The notes under the pieces: generated by a model
What the model was told of the DNA's origin: nothing
Database searches by the model: none
Seen by the model: the letters and a program-made list of their open reading frames with translations, nothing else
NCBI GenBank assembly: GCA_905209435.1
Contig: CAJLTE010000109.1
Location: 1 to 9,172 of the forward strand
Reading direction: 5' to 3'
Length of the DNA stretch: 9,172 nucleotides
Origin: an uncultured Blautia sp.
GTDB taxonomy: Bacteria > Bacillota_A > Clostridia > Lachnospirales > Lachnospiraceae
In this document: positions 4,802 through 9,172 of the stretch, piece after piece
Layout of the letters: each line of letters begins with the position of its first letter
How positions within the stretch are numbered: the first letter of the stretch is position 1
Position numbers and translations under genes: made by a program

Positions 4802-6379
4802 GTGCCTATCGTAAGAAATTCATTTATTCAAATGACAAAATTAAGTAACGTAAAAGGTCGAATCACTTATATATCCAGTCATGCAAAGCAGGAAAATCTC
4901 TATGCTGTTTATGAGACTACGGAGCGAAAATTCTGGCGGGAACTTGCCAAATGCAATCAGGAAGAATTTGTAAAAAGCGGAACAGAAGGGAAATGTATCG
5001 AAGCCAGAGAACTGATTATTGCCTTGCCGGAAAGTTTCGTGGAGTACCAGCCGGATATGCTGCTGAAGCTGTTTACAGAGCATTTCAAGCAGAATTATGG
5101 AACAGAGTGTATATCGGCATTGCACCACAATAAAAGGAAAACGAATTATCATATTCATTTGATCTTTTCGGAACGGAAATTATTGGATGAACCGATCATC
5201 AAGATTGCCAGCCGGAATAGGTTCTATGATAAAAATGGAAAGCATGTCCGTACTAAGAAAGAGATACTTGGGGAAGATGGTCAGATTCGGGAAGGTTGCT
5301 ATATTGTGAAGAAGGGCGAGGTTTACGAGAAGCGAATATTTACCGTTAAGGATGAGTACTTTAAAAGCAATGCGTTTTTGGAAGAAGTGAAGCATTCCTA
5401 TACAGATTTGATGAATCTGTATGTGAAGGACGATAAACAAAAGCTGCAAGTCTTTGAGCGTGGCGGTATTTATCTTGCAACTAAGAAAATCGGAAAGAAT
5501 AATCCTAAAGCACAAGAGATTGAATCAGATAATCAGAAACGACAGGAGTGGAACCGGACAGTTGATGTGGCACTAATCAGTGGTGTGTCGGAGCCACATA
5601 TTTTGGAAGTGAAACGTAAACAGATTTCGGAGCCGATTAAGGGTGCTATTTCACAGATTGGGAGAAAACCAAGATTATTTGCAGGATTCGTTACAGTGGC
5701 GATTGCTGCACTGGAGCTGATGATTGAGTCAGTTCTTATGAAAAAGTACAAGGAAGTGTCTGTCCAGAAAGAAGAAATAAATCAGACAGATGAAGATATA
5801 ATGATTGAGAAAATAGCAACACAAGTGTCAGATACAGAAAATACCCAAGCAGACGCACATGAGTCGATGCCAAAAGCACCGGAACAGGAAAAACCAGAGA
5901 CAAAGCAATCGGAAATGACAAGGATGGCATCGAAATACCCAAGATTCTTCAAGGTTTATAATGAACTGGAACAGCAGAATACGGTAATCTACAAGAAAGA
6001 ACAGCAGCGTACCGCTAAGAAAAAAGAACTGTCGGAAGTTAAAGGCTGGTTCAAGGGCAGAAAGAAAAAGGAATTACAGAAAGAAATCACAGAACTGACA
6101 AGCCAGATTAGAGACATGAAAGATTATCTTCCGAAGATCGTACAGCGAGTTGGATACCGGAATGTGCAGGAGTTTTTGAAAGACTTCCAGATTGCAAAGT
6201 CTGAGTACAGCCAGTATCAGAAAGTGATCGCACAGTGGAAACAGGAAAACGGAAAAGAGCCGGAACAGCAGTCACATGGTGTCAGAGCAAAACTGGCGGC
6301 AAACAGAAAGAAAATAGAGCAGGAACAGAAAAATACACAGCGTACCCGAAGCCAGAGTAAAGACCGAGGGGCAAGATAG
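4802..6379 (+). CDS. MobA/MobL-type relaxase
   Basis: A relaxase that would nick oriT and lead the strand into a helper conjugation channel. Counting from GTG 4802 (525 residues), the candidate nucleophile Tyr23 lies in GRITYISSHA, an ALP motif follows (ARELIIALPES, about 68-78), and the metal-binding histidine motif is HHNKRKTNYHIHLIF (108-122), with H117 and H119 as the HxH pair. A hydrophobic stretch (about 292-313) follows the nuclease part; the rest is charged and coiled-coil-like to a basic C-terminus. The start is uncertain. GTG 4802 has the only strong Shine-Dalgarno (AGAGGAGG, 4792-4799), though close. ATG 4739 and ATG 4766 have none, and 4739 lies in a hairpin. No type IV secretion genes are present, so transfer would need a helper element. 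TnpV follows 12 nt later. Confidence 0.85.
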   Translation: MPIVRNSFIQMTKLSNVKGRITYISSHAKQENLYAVYETTERKFWRELAKCNQEEFVKSGTEGKCIEARELIIALPESFVEYQPDMLLKLFTEHFKQNYGTECISALHHNKRKTNYHIHLIFSERKLLDEPIIKIASRNRFYDKNGKHVRTKKEILGEDGQIREGCYIVKKGEVYEKRIFTVKDEYFKSNAFLEEVKHSYTDLMNLYVKDDKQKLQVFERGGIYLATKKIGKNNPKAQEIESDNQKRQEWNRTVDVALISGVSEPHILEVKRKQISEPIKGAISQIGRKPRLFAGFVTVAIAALELMIESVLMKKYKEVSVQKEEINQTDEDIMIEKIATQVSDTENTQADAHESMPKAPEQEKPETKQSEMTRMASKYPRFFKVYNELEQQNTVIYKKEQQRTAKKKELSEVKGWFKGRKKKELQKEITELTSQIRDMKDYLPKIVQRVGYRNVQEFLKDFQIAKSEYSQYQKVIAQWKQENGKEPEQQSHGVRAKLAANRKKIEQEQKNTQRTRSQSKDRGAR

Positions 6380-6391
6380 GAGGAAGAATTC

Positions 6392-6769
6392 ATGGAGAAA
6401 CACATCATGGGAGAAAATGGAATCAGCTACTCGCTTGGAGAGGACGGTCTGTATTATCCAGACCTGTACCTCCCGGAGGAGACGAGGTATCCAATTGGAA
6501 AGTATGGAATGATGCGGAGAACGTATCTGAAAGAGCATCGGAAGAGCCTGTATCTGGAACTGGTGCTTTCCGGGAAGTTAAATGAGCATTTGTATCAGAT
6601 TGACGAAGAGTGTCATCAGATGATGGACAGACTGGTGGAACAGATGAAAGAGCAGCAGAGAGTGACAGAAGAATTGAAAATGCAGGATCAGATGGCATGG
6701 GTTAGGCGAATGAATAATATTCGGGCTTGTGCGGAGGAATTTGTGCTGAAAAAGTTTGTTTATGGATAA
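6392..6769 (+). CDS. tnpV: TnpV-like transposon-encoded protein
   Basis: A 125-residue protein matching the TnpV family first named in the Tn4451/Tn4453 group of mobilizable clostridial transposons. Visible family features are YPIGKYGMMRRTYLKEHR (33-50), a GKLNEHLYQIDEE segment (61-73), VTEELKMQDQMAWVRRMNN (91-109), and IRACAEEFVLKKFVY at the end. The protein is largely helical and charged; its role is unknown even in the type elements. AGGAGGA at 6378-6384 overlaps the relaxase stop and lies 7 nt before the ATG, so it is translated in the same operon. It is the last rightward gene of the backbone, followed by a hairpin terminator. Confidence 0.85.
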   Translation: MEKHIMGENGISYSLGEDGLYYPDLYLPEETRYPIGKYGMMRRTYLKEHRKSLYLELVLSGKLNEHLYQIDEECHQMMDRLVEQMKEQQRVTEELKMQDQMAWVRRMNNIRACAEEFVLKKFVYG

Positions 6770-6799
6770 GAATGAATAAAAATAAATTCACTATACAAC

Positions 6800-6835
6800 A
6801 AGGGCAAAAAGTTCGTTAAAGAATTTTTTGCCCTT
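6800..6835 (+). terminator. Terminator of the mobilization operon
   Basis: AAGGGCAAAAA (6800-6810) pairs with TTTTTGCCCTT (6825-6835), and the stem continues inward through GTTC/GAAT to a six-base loop, about 15 bp in all. It lies 30 bp after tnpV, between convergent genes. The T tract after the stem is short, so some termination may come from the A/T-rich stem itself. Confidence 0.65.
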
Positions 6836-6896
6836 TATTCATAGTAAGAATCTTATTTACAGATTTTTTCTGATAGACTTTTTTTAATACAGATAT

Positions 6897-7676
6897 TTAC
6901 CATCTGCCATCATATTCATAGTAGTCGGTTCCCGTTGAATATTTATGCTTGGAGTCTAAGTAGTAAGTAGTGTGTGTCGCTTCCCTGATGACAACAGTCA
7001 TTGGATATAATTTGCTCATCATCCAATTATCAACTACATGATAGTAAGCATAATCAGAACCTTTTTTAAAGAATTCAGCGGCAATGGCACCAATAGCTGC
7101 TCCTACTTTTCCGCCAAGAGCTGCACCGAGCACAGCACTAATAGCTGAAACAGTCATATTGTATATGAATGAACTACCATCCCATACTTTTGTTACCCAT
7201 TCGCCAGTGCCTGGATCAGTATATGCCCTATAAACACTGGATTGGTTAGTATCCATAGATGTATTAACAGATTCAACAACAGCAAATGTATCTATTTGTG
7301 AAGTTTTTGAAATTCCTTGTGAATCAGTAGTTGTCAAATGACAGTCGCCGTTAGGTTGAATATCAAGTACCTGAGATTTATCTTCTACATAATTACCATC
7401 AGCATTCATTACATAGGTTGTAGAATTTACGTTCATAAAATCAGCATCAGCATTTTCGACCACTTTATATTGTTTTCCATTTTCGAGATAAGTGTAAACT
7501 AAATGATTATCTCCGGGTGTACCTTCAAGAAAAGTGAGTTCAGTGCGTATATTTGTTGAACTATTTGTTGCTGTGGCTTCAACATTTGCAGCATGTACAA
7601 TATTGCCTGAAAATAGCGAAAATATCATAATCATAGTTAAAGTGGCAGAGATTAATTGTTTAATTTTCATCGACAT
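6897..7676 (-). CDS. Secreted protein with glycine-zipper segment, unknown
   Basis: A 259-residue exported protein I cannot assign to a family. A Sec signal peptide covers residues 1-29, with a basic start (MSMKIK), a hydrophobic core (LISATLTMIMIFSLFSG) and likely cleavage after VHA. The mature part has a beta-like region with many Thr, Asn and Asp (40-145), then YTDPGTGEWVTKVW (152-165). Next comes a small-residue hydrophobic stretch (about 174-200) with GxxxG-like spacing, and a Tyr-rich tail ending YYEYDGRW. Glycine-rich helices of this type occur in pore-forming and bacteriocin-like peptides, but this is only a resemblance. The ATG at 7676 has GGAGG (complement of 7684-7688) 7 nt upstream. 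It is oriented against the backbone in A+T-richer DNA, downstream of a small membrane protein, so it is probably acquired cargo. Confidence 0.7.
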   Translation of the reverse strand: MSMKIKQLISATLTMIMIFSLFSGNIVHAANVEATATNSSTNIRTELTFLEGTPGDNHLVYTYLENGKQYKVVENADADFMNVNSTTYVMNADGNYVEDKSQVLDIQPNGDCHLTTTDSQGISKTSQIDTFAVVESVNTSMDTNQSSVYRAYTDPGTGEWVTKVWDGSSFIYNMTVSAISAVLGAALGGKVGAAIGAIAAEFFKKGSDYAYYHVVDNWMMSKLYPMTVVIREATHTTYYLDSKHKYSTGTDYYEYDGRW

Positions 7677-7683
7677 AAAAATT

Positions 7684-7831
7684 CCTCCATTTTAGCATGT
7701 GTAATTAATTGAATCAAACAGCTTCCTTTTATTGGTGTAGTGTATCCATGGGATTCGCCTCCTCTCCAAAATACACGTTTAAAAAGTATCCAAACAATAG
7801 ATTGTTTCAAAATATTATATAATTTTGAAGG
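7684..7831 (-). other. Leader of the secreted-protein gene
   Basis: Read leftward, this gap holds AAACAAT/ATTGTTT (7792-7807) and CAAAAT/ATTTTG (7808-7827) inverted repeats. TTGAAA and TACTTT, 16 bp apart, form a possible promoter. A strong AGGAGG (complement of 7758-7763) stands 8 nt before a six-codon frame MDTLHQ (7749 down to 7729). The gene's own binding site is at 7684-7688. Whether the tiny frame is a leader peptide is open. Confidence 0.35.
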
Positions 7832-8098
7832 CTATGATTTCGAAACATCATCATCTAATCGTGCTCCGCAATTATGACAAATACTTTGGGAAGACCATTT
7901 AAAATTTAATAATTTTTTGCAGTGCGAACATCGTAAAAAGGTAAATCCAAAAATAATGTCAATAATTATAAGAAATATAGATACATAAATCATTTCTTTG
8001 TGAATTGAATTAAAAAGGGGAATGTTTGAAGCAAAAACAATTATTACTACTAACAGCGCAATAGCATTAAGTATTTGTCTGCATTTCTTTAGATTCAT
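7832..8098 (-). CDS. Small membrane protein with zinc ribbon
   Basis: An 88-residue protein with two predicted membrane helices (about residues 9-26 and 36-54) joined by a short loop. A cytoplasmic-type zinc ribbon follows: C57-x2-C60, 13 residues, C74-x2-C77 (RCSHCKK, CHNCGARL), then an acidic tail. I do not recognise its function. It lies directly upstream of the secreted protein on the same strand, so it may serve as its partner, for example immunity or export quality control; this is inference from position. The ATG at 8098 is chosen because GGAGG (complement of 8107-8111) is 8 nt upstream. A GTG at 8107 would overlap that site. The upstream hairpin at 8103-8149 can pair with part of the binding site. 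The gene is strongly A+T-rich compared with the backbone. Confidence 0.65.
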   Translation of the reverse strand: MNLKKCRQILNAIALLVVIIVFASNIPLFNSIHKEMIYVSIFLIIIDIIFGFTFLRCSHCKKLLNFKWSSQSICHNCGARLDDDVSKS

Positions 8099-8102
8099 TA
8101 AG

Positions 8103-8149
8103 TACACCTCCGTGTATTATAATTTTTTTTATAATACCATACAGGTGTA
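8103..8149. promoter_or_regulatory. Nested hairpin over a ribosome binding site
   Basis: GTATTATAA (8114-8122) and TTATAATAC (8129-8137) are perfect 9-bp arms around six T. Outside them, TACACCT (8103-8109) pairs with AGGTGTA (8143-8149). In the leftward transcript the outer stem takes up AGG of the GGAGG that serves the membrane-protein gene. It could limit translation, or be an operator. The inner arms also contain TATAAT on both strands. Confidence 0.5.
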
Positions 8150-8221
8150 AAATCTAATAACGTGATAACGTAAAAATGTGTAAAAAAACAAGTAAAATTA
8201 TTCTTCATAAGTTAAATTAGT

Positions 8222-8307
8222 ATGGTGTTCATGATAGAATGGTTTGGCAACATACAACAAAAATATTGACACCATATACGATACCATATATAATAAATGC
8301 AGGAGGT
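8222..8307 (+). promoter_or_regulatory. hicAB promoter and operator-like repeats
   Basis: TTGACA (8266-8271) and TATAAT (8289-8294), 17 bp apart, form a consensus sigma-A promoter. The expected start point falls near 8301, at the AGGAGG binding site (8301-8306), so the untranslated leader is extremely short. ACCATATA occurs at 8271-8278 and 8283-8290, between and over the boxes, and TATGGTGT (8221-8228) is an inverted copy of ACACCATA (8269-8276). These are candidate HicB operators. A single TTGGCAAC box lies at 8244-8251. Confidence 0.75.
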
Positions 8308-8314
8308 ATAAAGA

Positions 8315-8572
8315 ATGTCAAAATGGGATAAACTGATAACACGTATATGCAATTTATCGAAAGACCTCCGGTTTGATGAGCTGCGGAAAGTATTGGAAAG
8401 CTACGGATATGAAATGAATGCACCGAGAAGCGGAAGCAGTCATTATACATTCAGAAAACAAGGCTGTATGCCAATTACAATACCAAAGCATGAACCGATT
8501 AAGAAAGTATATGTGGAAATGGTAAGGCAGATTGTAGAAAGTGAGGCGAAGAATGATGAAGACGCTGAATGA
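8315..8572 (+). CDS. hicA: HicA-type toxin (mRNA interferase)
   Basis: An 85-residue HicA family toxin. The family has a double-stranded-RNA-binding-like fold and cleaves mRNA when free of HicB. The key motif is GSSHYTFRK (40-48) with the catalytic histidine at residue 43, followed by ITIPKHEPIKKVYVEMVRQI (54-73), the usual C-terminal half. It is slightly longer than the shortest HicA proteins because of an N-terminal segment (1-20). AGGAGG at 8301-8306 lies 8 nt before the ATG. The gene overlaps the start of hicB by about 20 nt in another frame, so the two are translationally coupled. The pair sits next to the right-hand integrase sites, as expected for an addiction module that keeps the element in the host lineage. 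Confidence 0.92.
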   Translation: MSKWDKLITRICNLSKDLRFDELRKVLESYGYEMNAPRSGSSHYTFRKQGCMPITIPKHEPIKKVYVEMVRQIVESEAKNDEDAE

Positions 8573-8918
8573 TTACATGGCAATGTCCTATCGTATGGAA
8601 ATTGTAGAAGATAAAGATGAAGGCGGATTTGTGGTTTCTTATCCGGATTTGCCTGGCTGTATTACCTGTGGAGAGACTGTGGAAAGTGCGGTTGCGAATG
8701 CACTGGATGCGAAAAGGGCATGGCTGGAAGCTGCATTGGAAGATGGTGTGGAGATTCATGAGCCGGACAGTTTGGAGGATTATTCCGGTCAGTTTAAGTT
8801 GAGAATCCCCCGGAGCCTGCACCGATCACTGGCAGAACATTCGCAGAGAGAGGGAATCAGCATGAATCAGTATTGCGTATACCTTCTTTCTAAAAATGAT
8901 GCGGTGTACTCAAAATAA
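8553..8918 (+). CDS. hicB: HicB-type antitoxin
   Basis: A 121-residue antitoxin. The N-terminal HicB-like domain (about 10-70) has the partial RNase-H-fold signature EGGFVVSYPDLPGCITCGET and a helix AVANALDAKRAWLEAAL. The C-terminal part (80-114: FKLRIPRSLHRSLAEHSQREG then SMNQYCVYLL) is a ribbon-helix-helix DNA-binding domain. It therefore both neutralises HicA and probably represses the promoter at 8266-8294. The start is one of several overlapping codons: GTG 8541, ATG 8553 or ATG 8556. GAGG (8543-8546) favours 8553 or 8556. It overlaps the hicA stop. Confidence 0.92.
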   Translation: MMKTLNDYMAMSYRMEIVEDKDEGGFVVSYPDLPGCITCGETVESAVANALDAKRAWLEAALEDGVEIHEPDSLEDYSGQFKLRIPRSLHRSLAEHSQREGISMNQYCVYLLSKNDAVYSK

Positions 8919-8953
8919 TGGTTGCGGAATAGTTTTAGTACCGCTATAATGGA

Positions 8954-8972
8954 GTGGCAACATATTGGCAAC
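8954..8972 (+). other. Integrase arm-type sites, right end
   Basis: GTGGCAAC (8954-8961) and TTGGCAAC (8965-8972) have the same 11-bp period and the same orientation as the left-end pair at 114-132, with a different four-base spacer start. This places the right end of the element beyond 8972 and puts hicAB and the cargo inside it. Confidence 0.55.
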
Positions 8973-9035
8973 AGAGAATCAGTGAGCCAGAATAATATAT
9001 GTAACAGAGATAAAATATCGGCTGGAAAGTTATAA

Positions 9036-9057
9036 AACTTAAACAAAACTGTTTGAG
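9036..9057. promoter_or_regulatory. Distant copy of the repressor operator
   Basis: AACTTAAAC (9036-9044) is identical to half-sites at 841-849 and 921-929. Here it forms CTTAAACA-N4-TGTTTGAG (9038-9057), 7 of 8 positions symmetric. It lies 8 kb from the control region, near the right end, with no gene after it in the window. Confidence 0.45.
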
Positions 9058-9120
9058 AAGAACGATGATGAAGCCGAATTCGAATAGAATAATAGAAATT
9101 TTATACAGATTGTTTTTATG

Positions 9121-9153
9121 GGGCTGTCGCACTAACGTGCGGCAGCTCATTTT
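9121..9153 (+). terminator. Terminator hairpin at the right edge
   Basis: GCTGTCGCAC (9123-9132) pairs with GTGCGGCAGC (9137-9146) with one G-U pair and a four-base TAAC loop, followed by TCATTTT. It is strong enough for a rho-independent terminator. It could serve hicAB or a flanking host gene, depending on where the element ends. Confidence 0.65.
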
Positions 9154-9172
9154 ATATATCCAACACAAAACG

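Larger units (their letters stand above)
8919..9120. other. Right element end, no gene seen
   Basis: No credible gene lies here; a 74-codon leftward frame over 8944-9168 has no binding site and reads like translated A+T-rich noncoding DNA. The stretch holds the right-hand TGGCAAC pair (8954-8972) and a copy of the repressor operator (9036-9057). The crossover core cannot be identified: I found no convincing direct repeat shared with positions 1-110, only short matches such as TTTATAC. Confidence 0.45.

Noticed and set aside
8924..8944. GCGG/CCGC stem as a hicAB terminator
   Set aside because: Only 4 bp with a 13-base loop and no T tract; the hairpin at 9121-9153 is far better.
8944..9168. 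74-codon leftward frame at the right edge
   Set aside because: No binding site; it spans the integrase boxes, the operator copy and the terminator, and is composed as expected for A+T-rich noncoding DNA.

Overview
The window looks like one nearly complete integrative and mobilizable element (IME) in a Clostridia-type Firmicute, most likely of the Lachnospiraceae. The organism call rests on the gene set (XRE repressor, small excisionase, tyrosine integrase, MobC-like protein, RepA-type ATPase, a 77-residue conserved small protein, DUF5348, MobA/MobL relaxase, TnpV), on strong AAGGAGG-type ribosome binding sites and on moderate to low G+C. All family names come from reading the proteins; no database search was run.

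Layout. Positions 1-233 hold the left end, with two TTGGCAAC boxes 11 bp apart and a bidirectional terminator. The XRE repressor (234-761) is read leftward. From 762 to 1117 lies a divergent control region with three dyads of a CTTAA-type operator, a promoter for each direction and a long leader. The rightward backbone follows: xis (1118), int (1316), mobC-like (2402), repA-like (2725), small protein (3971), DUF5348 (4289), relaxase (4802) and tnpV (6392), closed by a hairpin at 6800-6835. The genes are tightly spaced, several with stop/start junctions. Noncoding structure interrupts them in three places: a symmetric GTGACG/CGTCAC array at the end of repA (3872-3953), a palindrome (4225-4247), and a strongly structured stretch just before the relaxase (4531-4752). 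The last two are origin-of-transfer candidates.

Cargo. To the right is a more A+T-rich segment with two leftward genes: a secreted protein with a glycine-zipper hydrophobic segment, and a small two-helix membrane protein with a CxxC/CxxC zinc ribbon. I do not recognise a function for either. Then comes a rightward HicA-HicB toxin-antitoxin pair under a consensus sigma-A promoter. After hicB the 11-bp-spaced TGGCAAC pair recurs in the same orientation (8954-8972), as expected for integrase arm-type sites at both element ends. A terminator hairpin closes the window.

How the parts fit. The repressor probably keeps the xis-int-mob operon silent. When derepressed, Xis and Int would excise the element, the RepA-like ATPase may help replicate or maintain the circle, and MobC plus relaxase would process an oriT for transfer by a helper conjugation system, since no type IV secretion genes are present. 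HicAB probably stabilises the element. The secreted/membrane pair is the accessory load and the least explained coding part.
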